Source of the DNA: Vicingaceae bacterium
GTDB taxonomy: Bacteria > Bacteroidota > Bacteroidia > Flavobacteriales_E > Vicingaceae
NCBI GenBank assembly: GCA_018402765.1
Contig: JAGYIE010000001.1
Location: forward strand, 682,001 to 746,000
Length of the DNA: 64,000 nucleotides
Reading direction: 5' to 3'
In this document: in pieces, positions 17,634 to 25,370 of the stretch
Layout of the letters: each line of letters opens with the position of its first letter
Position numbering within the stretch: position 1 is the stretch's first letter
Notes under the pieces: generated by a model
The model's database searches: none
Told to the model about the DNA's origin: nothing
Seen by the model: the letters and a program-made list of their open reading frames with translations, nothing else
Translations under genes and position numbers: made by a program

Positions 17634-18557
17634 ATGAAATTAATTAGTTGTATTACCTTATCATTAGTTAATCTGGCGCTATCTGCGCAATTAAAAGAAG
17701 AACCACATTACATCAGAGATCATCCTGATGTAATTATCTATTTTTCTGTGGAAGATGCAGAAAAAGGAGAAAATGTAAAAATTCTGAATCTGAGAAATAA
17801 AGAGTTGACAACAGTTCCCGATGGAATTAATCAATTTGAAGATTTGCAGTTTTTGAATTTGATGAAAAACCAATTAAGTTCATTACCAAATGAAATCTTT
17901 GAATGTTCTGAATTAACGGAATTGGTTTTCCGCCAAAATAAAATAGAGGCCATACCTAAATCAATTGGTAACCTTAAAAAATTAGAGGTGCTTAATGCTT
18001 CAAAAAATAAAATAAGCACATTGCCAGATGAGATTGGCGATTTAAAGCGTGTAAAAATCATTCATTTAGTGGAGAATGATTTAACCACATTACCAAAATC
18101 TATTGGAAGGTTGAAACGATTACAAACGTTGGAATTAGATAATAATCAAATCACTACATTACCTGAGTCAATTAAGAAAACAAGAAACCTTTCTTACCTT
18201 ACTTTAGCTCAGAATGAGTTAAATGAATTCCCGATAGGATTATCTAAAAGTAGAAAGTTAACCAGCTTGAATCTAGACTATAACAATATAATAATAATCA
18301 GTGACGATATAAAAAGGCTAAGACGATTAGAAGCTTTGTCGATCAACAGCAATGGGCTTTCAGCAGTAACAGAAGAATTTAGCCGATTAAAAAATATTCA
18401 GTTATTAAACTTTGGCAATAATAAAATCACTAAACTTCCTGAAAACCTGAGCAATTGGTCAAACTTAAAAACGTTAATCTTAATCGGCAACCCAATTCCG
18501 GAAGCTGAGAAAAGAAGAATAAAAAGCTCCTTACCGAATTGTGATATTCGATTCTAG
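17634..18557 (+). CDS. Secreted leucine-rich repeat protein
   Basis: A signal peptide (cleavage near LALSA, ~19) precedes a short N-terminal region and about ten or eleven LRRs of ~23 residues (from ~48 to ~295) of the type L-x-x-L-x-L-x-x-N-x-[IL]-x-x-[IL]-P-x-x-[IL]. No kinase, GTPase or sorting domain is attached, and the 307 residues are almost all solenoid, suggesting a periplasmic or surface-exposed binding protein. It starts 22 bases after the terminator of the preceding gene and is probably monocistronic. Ligand unknown. Confidence 0.85.
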   Translation: MKLISCITLSLVNLALSAQLKEEPHYIRDHPDVIIYFSVEDAEKGENVKILNLRNKELTTVPDGINQFEDLQFLNLMKNQLSSLPNEIFECSELTELVFRQNKIEAIPKSIGNLKKLEVLNASKNKISTLPDEIGDLKRVKIIHLVENDLTTLPKSIGRLKRLQTLELDNNQITTLPESIKKTRNLSYLTLAQNELNEFPIGLSKSRKLTSLNLDYNNIIIISDDIKRLRRLEALSINSNGLSAVTEEFSRLKNIQLLNFGNNKITKLPENLSNWSNLKTLILIGNPIPEAEKRRIKSSLPNCDIRF

Positions 18558-18565
18558 AACCCTAT

Positions 18566-18631
18566 GCCGCATCTGTTATATACCTTAAACTACAGAAAAT
18601 AAGACTTTCCTTATAACAGATGTGGCTTTTT
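18566..18631. terminator. Long-loop hairpin between convergent genes
   Basis: GCCGCATCTGTTATA (18566-18580) pairs with TATAACAGATGTGGC (18612-18626), 15 bp with one G-T pair, across a 31-base loop, followed by TTTTTAA. The right arm is also the last codons of the convergent membrane-protein gene, so the terminator of the LRR gene reaches into the neighbour's coding end. Confidence 0.65.
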
Positions 18632-19045
18632 AATACTACGCTTCCCTGTCATTTTCCAACCCAACCAAGCCATTGGAAGATATGCCAATCCTAAATCTAG
18701 TATCGAAAACCATAGTGGTGAAGGTAAACTTATTACCATTGTTAACCCACCAAGTAAGAAAAAAATACCAACTCCCATCGCTAATCTGAATTGATGACTT
18801 CCGGCAACTAAAGAAGCTAAAAGCGCGCCAATTAACGTTCCAAAAGCATGTGCTAAAAATGGGAAAATGAAATGCTTTACTTCAAATAGTTCCATCGCAG
18901 CTTGCAAACCTTCCATGGTAGTTGTATCTGTTCCTGCAGGTGGCGGAATGATGGAGCCACTAATGGTAATAATTCCCATATTGACTGTTCCGCCAACAAA
19001 CAATCCTAGCACAACGGCTAATGTATTTCGGAGTAAATTTTTCAT
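18611..19045 (-). CDS. Four-helix membrane protein, unknown function
   Basis: 144 residues with four hydrophobic helices (about 8-30, 58-80, 88-107, 112-132) and a short exported-looking loop with PPPAGTDTTTMEGLQ between helices 1 and 2. I recognise similar proteins in Bacteroidota but no function. No obvious catalytic residues or metal motif. It is followed 54 bases upstream on the same strand by the AIM24-family gene. Confidence 0.7.
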   Translation of the reverse strand: MKNLLRNTLAVVLGLFVGGTVNMGIITISGSIIPPPAGTDTTTMEGLQAAMELFEVKHFIFPFLAHAFGTLIGALLASLVAGSHQFRLAMGVGIFFLLGGLTMVISLPSPLWFSILDLGLAYLPMAWLGWKMTGKRSIKKPHLL

Positions 19046-19099
19046 ATCGAAATAGTTAAATAAATTGACGTTGAATGTATAAAATGAAGATGTATTACC

Positions 19100-19900
19100 C
19101 TACCTATCCCCATCAATCATTCTTCCTAAGCCACCCAAGATAGAGCCTTCTCCTTTTGAAGATCCGCCCATTTTAGGAGCATGCTGTATAATTCGGTCTG
19201 CCAATCGAGAGAAAGGTAAACTCTGTAAATACACGGTTCCTGTTCCTTGTACAGTAGCCAAAAACAATCCTTCACCACCAAAAAACATGGACTTAAGATT
19301 TCCTGCTCGCTCAATAGAATAATCTAAGCCAGGTGTAAAGCCAACGATACAACCTGTATCTATCAGTAATGTCTCATTATTCAACGTCTTTTTTACAATC
19401 GTTCCTCCGGCATGCAAGAACGCTAATCCGTCTCCTCTTAATCGTTGTAAAATAAACCCTTCACCACCAAAAAAGCCTGCACCGAACCGTTTGGTAAAGG
19501 CGATAGAAACTTCTGTGCCTTTTGCAGCGCATAAAAAGGAATCCTTTTGACAAATGATTTCGCCACCCATTTCTTTTAAGTCTAGTGGTAGAATTTTACC
19601 AGGATAAGGCGCTGCAAAGCTCACTTCTTTCTTCCCAAAACCTGTATTTGTAAAGTGTGTCAGAAAGAGCGACTCACCGGTAATTAATCGTTTTCCAACA
19701 CTTGCTAACTTTCCAAATAATCCTTGATTCGGATTAGAACCATCGCCCATTTTAGCTTCAAATTGAATGGCTCTATCCATCCAGTTCATAGCACCAGCCT
19801 CGGCGATAACTGTTTCTTGTGGGTCTAGGATAATGGAAACTACTTGCATATCGTCTCCATGTATTTGGTATTCTATTTCGTGTGATTTTCTACTTCCCAT
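19100..19900 (-). CDS. TIGR00266/AIM24 family protein
   Basis: Family members (YaaE/AIM24-like, double-stranded beta-helix repeats) are widespread and poorly characterised. Hallmarks are [38 protein letters not shown], the Gly-rich [15 protein letters not shown] and the C-terminal [12 protein letters not shown], plus a Gly/Ser-rich tail. The frame is open upstream to an ATG at 19936 and a TTG at 19954; I chose the ATG at 19900 because the conserved family N-terminus (x-SHEIxY-x-I-x-GDDMQ) begins five residues later. Probably cytosolic. Confidence 0.85.
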   Translation of the reverse strand: MGSRKSHEIEYQIHGDDMQVVSIILDPQETVIAEAGAMNWMDRAIQFEAKMGDGSNPNQGLFGKLASVGKRLITGESLFLTHFTNTGFGKKEVSFAAPYPGKILPLDLKEMGGEIICQKDSFLCAAKGTEVSIAFTKRFGAGFFGGEGFILQRLRGDGLAFLHAGGTIVKKTLNNETLLIDTGCIVGFTPGLDYSIERAGNLKSMFFGGEGLFLATVQGTGTVYLQSLPFSRLADRIIQHAPKMGGSSKGEGSILGGLGRMIDGDR

Positions 19901-20056
19901 ATCTGAGCTATTATTTTTACTCCCAAAATAATCCATATGCGCTAGTTTTATCAATTAAAATTACATGAACGGCTAATGCTATCTTTATGAAAAAGATACG
20001 TTCAAATATAACAAAAGACTTCATTCGGCAGCATTTTATTGAACGCTAAATTCATC

Positions 20057-20890
20057 TCAAACAACTACTTGAAACAGCGTTAGATTAAAATCACAACTCA
20101 CGTGCATCTTCTCGATTGTTTCAAAATGGGCGACTTGCTTTTCTGATGCGCTCCAATAATAAGGCGTCATTTTAAGTAGATTGAGTATTGATTCTTGATG
20201 ATTTAATTTCAGTTCAAAGGAACATCGCTTAGATCTAACTCGACTAAATGAATCCGGAATTTTCTCCAATATGGTTCGCTCATGTGGCCTGAATTCATCA
20301 TATACCAGCTCAGCTACTTCCTTCATGTGGTTTTCTGCAGGACTGACAATCAATACTTTTCCCTCTTCAGCTAACACCCGCTGAAATTCTTCTGATTGAA
20401 ATGGAGCAAAAATAGAAACAATCAAATCAACCGAAGAGTCGGCTACAGGTAAATTAAAAATTGAGCTTACAAAAAAGTGAACAGATTTATAGCGCTTTGC
20501 TGCTATCCTTACGGCATATTTAGAAATGTCTGTTCCATAGACTTGTGGAGCAATCTTCTCTAATTTTCTTGCTAATCTATCTGTATAATAACCTTCTCCA
20601 CAGCCGGAATCTAAAATAGTAGACGCTTTTTCTTTGCTAACTTCATCTTGAATCAGCTCAGAAATTTCAGCCAATAATGGATCATAATTTCCTTCTTCCA
20701 AGAAACTTCTTCGTGCAGCGATCATGATTTCACTGTCTCCTGGATTCGTTGATTTTTTTTGATTCACCGGCAGTAAGTTCACATAGCCTTCTTTAGCAAC
20801 ATCGAACTGATGGTTGTTCTCGCAGGAATAACTGCGATTCTCCATTAATTTCAAAGCGGATTTACAATGTGGACAAATCAAAATAGACAT
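20057..20890 (-). CDS. rlmA: RlmA-type 23S rRNA (guanine-N1) methyltransferase
   Basis: An N-terminal zinc ribbon (Cys6, Cys9, Cys23, His27) is followed by FDVAKEGYVNLL (29-40), the typical RlmA opening, then a class I SAM-binding domain with LDSGCGEGYYT (about 92-102) and a STNPGDSEIM linker. The E. coli homologue methylates G745 of 23S rRNA and Gram-positive relatives methylate G748. 277 residues, usual length. It follows hutD by 31 bases on the same strand and is likely cotranscribed. Confidence 0.87.
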   Translation of the reverse strand: MSILICPHCKSALKLMENRSYSCENNHQFDVAKEGYVNLLPVNQKKSTNPGDSEIMIAARRSFLEEGNYDPLLAEISELIQDEVSKEKASTILDSGCGEGYYTDRLARKLEKIAPQVYGTDISKYAVRIAAKRYKSVHFFVSSIFNLPVADSSVDLIVSIFAPFQSEEFQRVLAEEGKVLIVSPAENHMKEVAELVYDEFRPHERTILEKIPDSFSRVRSKRCSFELKLNHQESILNLLKMTPYYWSASEKQVAHFETIEKMHVSCDFNLTLFQVVV

Positions 20891-20921
20891 AATGCGAATT
20901 TCGGGAGAATGGCTGATAGAA

Positions 20922-21509
20922 TTAAACTTTTGTTTCTTTTTTTGACAATTGAACCAATACGACTTCGCTATCTGCTTTTGCTAACACCTCTAACAACCCT
21001 TTTTCTGCTTCGGAAACTGCGAGGAATGTTCCTTCCATTAAAACAAAATTATCGGCTTGATGCTTTATTACAACTTCCCCACTATGAATATAAACAAAAA
21101 CCCAATCGGCAGAAATACTGACTTGCTTTCTGTCGTTCTTTAGAAAAGCGGAAGCTGCCATAGAATTGGCTAATCCATCCTTCGTAATGACATTAAAATC
21201 AATGCACTTACCAATAGCCTTCGTATTCCAATCTCCATTAAAAGCATCTTGATCAAATTTCTTTAATTTCCTTTGATGATGCCCTTCATGATGAATCTGA
21301 AGACTTCCTTCTAGAATTAATAAGGTACGATGATACCCTTTAAAAGGGGTAAAAGTGGACGATTCTGCTTCAACAGTGGCGGTACTAATCCGAAAATCAA
21401 AATCACGAGCTTTAACTGAAGATTCAGGTGGATAAATATATAATTGGGTAGTCGTTCCACCGGTCCATTTGTTGGTCATGTGAGCAGATGAAGGGATTAA
21501 TTGAACCAT
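20922..21509 (-). CDS. hutD: HutD family protein
   Basis: 195 residues of the HutD bicupin family: KWTGGTTTQLYIYPPES near the N-terminus, FDFRISTATVE, STFTPFKGYHRTLLILEG and DFNVITKDG are the usual landmarks. HutD of Pseudomonas tunes histidine utilisation, probably by binding an Hut intermediate. No hutH, U, I or G gene is in the window, so the gene is an orphan here, paired with rlmA. The region just upstream carries the decayed symporter start described separately. Confidence 0.82.
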   Translation of the reverse strand: MVQLIPSSAHMTNKWTGGTTTQLYIYPPESSVKARDFDFRISTATVEAESSTFTPFKGYHRTLLILEGSLQIHHEGHHQRKLKKFDQDAFNGDWNTKAIGKCIDFNVITKDGLANSMAASAFLKNDRKQVSISADWVFVYIHSGEVVIKHQADNFVLMEGTFLAVSEAEKGLLEVLAKADSEVVLVQLSKKETKV

Positions 21510-21528
21510 TGATTTTAAAAATAGACCT

Positions 21529-21682
21529 ATTTAAAAGTAGTTAAAGTTAATTCCAACTCCCTTTTCATTGCAACAAAAATCTTTTCTACTTTAGCCTTCA
21601 GGGGCAAATCAGATGGAATTACCCTACCTAGACTGGATTATCATAGCATCCTAATTTCTTCTTTCATAAAGCATTGGGCTTT
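21529..21682 (+). repeat. Direct repeat copy 1 (decayed)
   Basis: Begins ATTTAAAAGTAG and runs through TTCCAACTCCC, TTTTCATT, CTTTTCTA and AGATGGAATTA to GCATTGGGCTTT, paralleling 21921-22068. Similarity is lost just before the palindrome. Confidence 0.85.
21613..21682 (+). pseudogene. Relic of a symporter gene 5' end
   Basis: The ATG at 21613 opens MELPYLDWIIIAS followed by TAA at 21652-21654; the intact gene at 21999 begins MELHYLDWIIIASYF. Homology continues past the stop to about 21682, then ends. Over these 70 bases I count about 11 differences (~84% identity). Of the six before and including the stop, four are synonymous third-base changes (CTA/CTC, GAC/GAT, ATC/ATT, TCC/TCT), implying the copy diverged while still coding and is the remnant of a paralogue, not a fresh duplication. 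It has no plausible function as a 13-codon frame, though a leader role cannot be excluded. Confidence 0.82.
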
Positions 21683-21693
21683 CCAATTGATTT

Positions 21694-21726
21694 ATCCTTC
21701 AGAGGGTTTGAAACCCTCTGAAGGAT
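21694..21726. repeat. Perfect 33-base palindrome (16-bp arms, 1-base centre)
   Basis: ATCCTTCAGAGGGTTT, a single G, then AAACCCTCTGAAGGAT. It lies 12 bases beyond the end of the symporter relic. It resembles REP/MITE-like palindromes dispersed between Bacteroidota genes; without a T-run it is a poor intrinsic terminator. Confidence 0.85.
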
Positions 21727-21920
21727 CGCCAAACGATATTGTTTCTCATTTTTGAATGATTAGTTTTCCTTGGCATACAACTGCTACATCTCGCAACACC
21801 TCATAAAGATAAGGTATTTTCGTTTAGGAAATTATCGTGATTGATTCATAATAAAATGTCAAGAAACCCTTTTCATACAAATATTCTACTGAAGATTAAA
21901 GCGAGTAAATAATTATTCTT

Positions 21921-22068
21921 ATTTAAAAGTAGTTATTTCCAACTCCTTTTTCATTCCACCAAAAAACTTTTCTATTTTAGACGCCATAAACAATACAGAT
22001 GGAATTACACTACCTCGATTGGATTATTATAGCATCTTATTTTCTTCTTTCACTCGGCATTGGGTTTT
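21921..22068 (+). repeat. Direct repeat copy 2 (intact, leader and start of symporter)
   Basis: Counterpart of 21529-21682, spanning ~78 bases of leader and the first ~23 codons of the symporter gene. Confidence 0.85.
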
Positions 22069-23768
22069 ACTATAAAGCCAATGCAGGCAAAGATTTAAAC
22101 CAATTCTTTTTAGGCGGCCGTAATTTACCGTGGTACATCGCCGGCATTTCTATGGTAGCCACTACGTTCGCCGCAGATACACCACTTTGGGTAACAGAAA
22201 AAATTGCTCAACACGGTGTTTCCGGAAACTGGCTTTGGTGGAATATGCTCATCGGTGGTATGCTCACCACTTTTTTCTTTGCTCGATTATGGAGACGAGC
22301 TGATGTATTAACAGAATTAGAGTTAATTGAAATTAGATATAGCGGTAAAGCAGCAGCATTTCTTCGAGGTTTCAAATCCCTCTACATGGGAATATTTCTA
22401 AATGTGGTGATCATCGGCTGGGTAAATGCTGCTCTTGCATCCATTCTTATGATCTTTTTCGATATACCTGAAAACAAAATCTTATATGTATTGGGTGCTT
22501 GCATGCTAATTGTTGCCTTCTATTCTACATTATCAGGTTTTATGGGCGTTGCTATCACGGATACCATTCAGTTTTTCATTGCAATGATTGGTTGTATTAT
22601 TCTAGCTGTAATCGTTCTAAACACGGAACAAATAGGCGGAATGGCAGGATTAAAAGCACAGTTACCTGCTTGGCGATTTGATTTCTTTCCTAAAATTGGC
22701 GAAAGCTCCTCTACTTTAGATACTGTAGGCACCTACAGTATTTCTATTGGTGCATTTTTAACATTTGGCTTAGTGCAATGGTGGGCAAGTTGGTATCCGG
22801 GAGCAGAACCAGGCGGTGGTGGCTATATCGCTCAGCGAATGATGAGTGCAAAAGATGAAAAGAATGCTGTTTATGCCACTTTATTTTTCCAAATTGCTCA
22901 TTATTGTTTGCGTCCTTGGCCATGGATTATTGTTGGCCTTTGCGCATTGGTTTTATATCCAGACTTAGGCCCAGAGGAGACCAAACAAGGATTTGTTTTG
23001 GCGATGCGCGATTATTTACCAATAGGTTTAAAAGGACTATTATTGGTTGCATTTTTAGCGGCTTATATGAGTACGGTTTCTACTCAATTAAACTGGGGAG
23101 CAAGCTATATTACCAATGATTTTTATAAGCGATTCATAAAAAAACCTGAGTCATTCAAAACTGAAGAAGAAGAAAATACACATTATGTTAAAGCTGCAAG
23201 AATTAGTACTTTGATAATTGTATTGATCTCTATTTTCGCGACTTCTCAAATAGAAACTATTGATGGAGCAGCCAATTTTTTAATTGAATGCGGAGCAGGT
23301 TTAGGTATGGTATTAATTCTAAGGTGGTATTGGTGGCGAATTAATGCATGGAGTGAAATTACTGCATCCATTGCCCCATTTATCGGGTATACGTTATCTA
23401 ACTATGTATTTCATTTCGAACATCCAACAAACTTCCTTTTTACAGTTGGGTTTTCAACCATTTGTTGGCTTACTGTAACTTTCTTAACTAAACCTACAGA
23501 TTATGTTCATCTAGCTAAATTCTATAATAAAGTACGTCCAGAAGGAAACTGGAAGCCATACAAACAAGCTGATAAAACAGAGAAAAGCACCATTCTCCCA
23601 TTAGTAGCTTGTTGGTTAAGCTCAGTAATAATGACCTATGGAATTTTGTTCTTCATAGGTTCCATTATTTTTCAAAATTATACTGATGTAGCTTTATATG
23701 GATCTGTAAGTTTTTTAAGCTTTCTAATCCTTAGATTTTATATCTCCAGAAGTAAGGTTTTCGATTAA
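21999..23768 (+). CDS. Sodium:solute symporter (SSS/SLC5 family), long form
   Basis: 589 residues with roughly 14-15 TM helices, longer than the symporter at 6073. Starts MELHYLDWIIIAS; ADLNQFFLGGRNLPW-like segment (residues ~30-45: KDLNQFFLGGRNLPWY), MVATTFAADTPLWVTE, ELIEIRYSGKAAAFLRGFKS, and AAYMSTVSTQLNWGASYITNDFYKRF, a clear SSS TM8 Na2-site region. Substrate unknown. This subtype in Bacteroidota is often linked to PIG-L deacetylases (recollection); the PIG-L gene here lies 17 kb away. The leader and first codons are duplicated in decayed form ~390 bases upstream. No partner gene follows closely. Confidence 0.92.
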   Translation: MELHYLDWIIIASYFLLSLGIGFYYKANAGKDLNQFFLGGRNLPWYIAGISMVATTFAADTPLWVTEKIAQHGVSGNWLWWNMLIGGMLTTFFFARLWRRADVLTELELIEIRYSGKAAAFLRGFKSLYMGIFLNVVIIGWVNAALASILMIFFDIPENKILYVLGACMLIVAFYSTLSGFMGVAITDTIQFFIAMIGCIILAVIVLNTEQIGGMAGLKAQLPAWRFDFFPKIGESSSTLDTVGTYSISIGAFLTFGLVQWWASWYPGAEPGGGGYIAQRMMSAKDEKNAVYATLFFQIAHYCLRPWPWIIVGLCALVLYPDLGPEETKQGFVLAMRDYLPIGLKGLLLVAFLAAYMSTVSTQLNWGASYITNDFYKRFIKKPESFKTEEEENTHYVKAARISTLIIVLISIFATSQIETIDGAANFLIECGAGLGMVLILRWYWWRINAWSEITASIAPFIGYTLSNYVFHFEHPTNFLFTVGFSTICWLTVTFLTKPTDYVHLAKFYNKVRPEGNWKPYKQADKTEKSTILPLVACWLSSVIMTYGILFFIGSIIFQNYTDVALYGSVSFLSFLILRFYISRSKVFD

Positions 23769-23893
23769 TGCAGAAGTAATAACTATAAAGACTTAAAACT
23801 CGTTTTAAATAATGTGTGGTATTAATTCTATACTTTTTATAGATTTAGCTATCTTTACTGCACATTTTATAGACCAAAACTTATTTTAACCAT

Positions 23894-24826
23894 TTGCTAA
23901 TTATGCAGAACACAAAAATTCTCATCAATCCTATTAGCAATGTCAGAAATGCACTTCTGGCAATAGCATTAGGCTCGACACTTTCCATTTCATCATGCAC
24001 TGAAGGAGAAAAAAAAATTGAAAATCAGACACCTCTAGTAGAAACAGAAGGAAGGGCAAACGCAATGTTTGAAATAGAAGGAAAGGTATTTAGTATTCCT
24101 TCCCCTATTCAAACTGCTTTACTAATAAAAGAATCCGGAATAGCGTTCAATAAAGAAGCCTTGAATCCAATATCAAATGTTTCAAAGTATACAACATCTT
24201 CAAAAAAAGCACTTAACCTAGGTATTTATGGCACAGACTTAGGATACGTTACTATTTTTGAAGAACCACAATCTTCTATCGCATACTTAGCAGTTAGTAA
24301 AAGTTTAGCAAGTGACATCGGCATTGCTAATATATTTAACGAAAGTCTTTTAATCAGATATGAAAAAAATATTAGCAATAAGGACTCTTTATTGGTTTTA
24401 GTTTCTGATGCATTTAGGGCAACTGATCGATTTTTAAAAGAAAATGATCAAGATGATTTGGGGGCGCTAATACTTGCCGGTGGTTGGATTGAAACGTTAC
24501 ATTTATCTGCTCAGAATCCTGATATTTTAAACAACCAAAAGATTAAAGAAAGGATTGGAGAGCAAAAAATTACCTTAGAGAATCTTATTAAATTACTGCT
24601 TACCTTAAAAGAGAATAGTGATGTAATAGATTTAATTGCGAATCTAAACGAACTTAAAAGTATCTTTAATCAAGTAACTTACACGTATGAATTTGTCGAT
24701 CCTACTACAGAGGAGGAAACAAAAACGACGACGATTAACAGTATTTCTAGTACCACTATGTCAGCGGAGACACTAGAATTAATTACTCAAAAAGTTAATT
24801 CAATCAGAAATACAATTATCCAATAA
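23894..24826 (+). CDS. Lipoprotein of unknown function linked to TerB-ABCG transporter
   Basis: 310 residues. The N-terminus ends in lipobox ISSC (Cys35), preceded by an unusually long n-region (MLIMQNTKILINPISNVRN), so the true start may be the ATG of MQNTK (codon 4, 23903). Motifs that look conserved are GKVFSIPSPIQTALLIK, KALNLGIYGTDLGYVT and ALILAGGWIE; the C-terminal third is helical. No domain recognised. Its stop codon is immediately followed by the ATG of the next gene, so the two are translationally coupled, and together they precede the transporter at 25371. Confidence 0.75.
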   Translation: MLIMQNTKILINPISNVRNALLAIALGSTLSISSCTEGEKKIENQTPLVETEGRANAMFEIEGKVFSIPSPIQTALLIKESGIAFNKEALNPISNVSKYTTSSKKALNLGIYGTDLGYVTIFEEPQSSIAYLAVSKSLASDIGIANIFNESLLIRYEKNISNKDSLLVLVSDAFRATDRFLKENDQDDLGALILAGGWIETLHLSAQNPDILNNQKIKERIGEQKITLENLIKLLLTLKENSDVIDLIANLNELKSIFNQVTYTYEFVDPTTEEETKTTTINSISSTTMSAETLELITQKVNSIRNTIIQ

Positions 24827-25264
24827 ATGACCATTATGAATACATCGACCAACAAATTCGTCTTATTTTTCTTTCTATTGTTTATTGGTGTTCAATTTGA
24901 GTCTATTGCTCAGTGTGACACTATTGCAACTATTTGTAAAAAGAATATCTCCTCCCAGTTTTTATCCGACGGTCAAGAATATAGAGCTTTGTTAATCGAA
25001 GAAGAAACTGCAGAATTTCACCTTACTTTATACGGTGAAAGCGAATATCGCTTTGCAGCTTGCAGCGGATTACAGCAAAGTAATCTTTTGTTTACCGTTT
25101 ACGATAAAGAAAGGAATGAAATTTTTAGTAATAAAAAATATAGTATTGCTCCTTATTGGGACTTTAAGGTAGTTAATACACTTGATGTAATAATAGAAGC
25201 AAATCTAAACATAGATAAACTAAGCTCAGGGTGTGCGGTTCTATTAGTAGGTTTTAAGCCTTAG
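24827..25264 (+). CDS. Small secreted protein, unknown function
   Basis: 145 residues with a signal peptide ending ESIAQ-C (cleavage ~28; this SIAQ-C is not a good lipobox). Four further Cys in the mature part (CDTIATICKK, AACSG, SSGCAV) suggest a disulphide-bonded periplasmic domain. The start directly abuts the upstream stop (TAA-ATG); an alternative ATG lies three codons later. Terminated by a strong hairpin before the transporter gene, so it forms a two-gene unit with the lipoprotein. Confidence 0.72.
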   Translation: MTIMNTSTNKFVLFFFLLFIGVQFESIAQCDTIATICKKNISSQFLSDGQEYRALLIEEETAEFHLTLYGESEYRFAACSGLQQSNLLFTVYDKERNEIFSNKKYSIAPYWDFKVVNTLDVIIEANLNIDKLSSGCAVLLVGFKP

Positions 25265-25292
25265 TGTTTAATATTTTTCAATCAATTGATTT

Positions 25293-25327
25293 GGCGTTGA
25301 GACATTAGTTTCAACGCTTTTTTTTTA
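25293..25327 (+). terminator. Rho-independent terminator
   Basis: GCGTTGAGA pairs with TTTCAACGC around CATTAG, followed by nine or more Ts. It separates the two-gene unit from the ABC transporter gene. Confidence 0.9.
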
Positions 25328-25370
25328 TTATTTTCATACCTCCAAAAATTAAGTCGGTAGACAAGAAGAT

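Larger units (their letters stand above)
21510..21998. other. 489-bp gene-free region with relic, palindrome and symporter leader
   Basis: This gap holds a decayed copy of the next gene's leader and first codons (21529-21682), a 33-base palindrome (21694-21726), about 190 bases with no recognisable signal, and the intact leader of the symporter (from 21921). No tRNA or small RNA fold was recognised. Confidence 0.7.
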
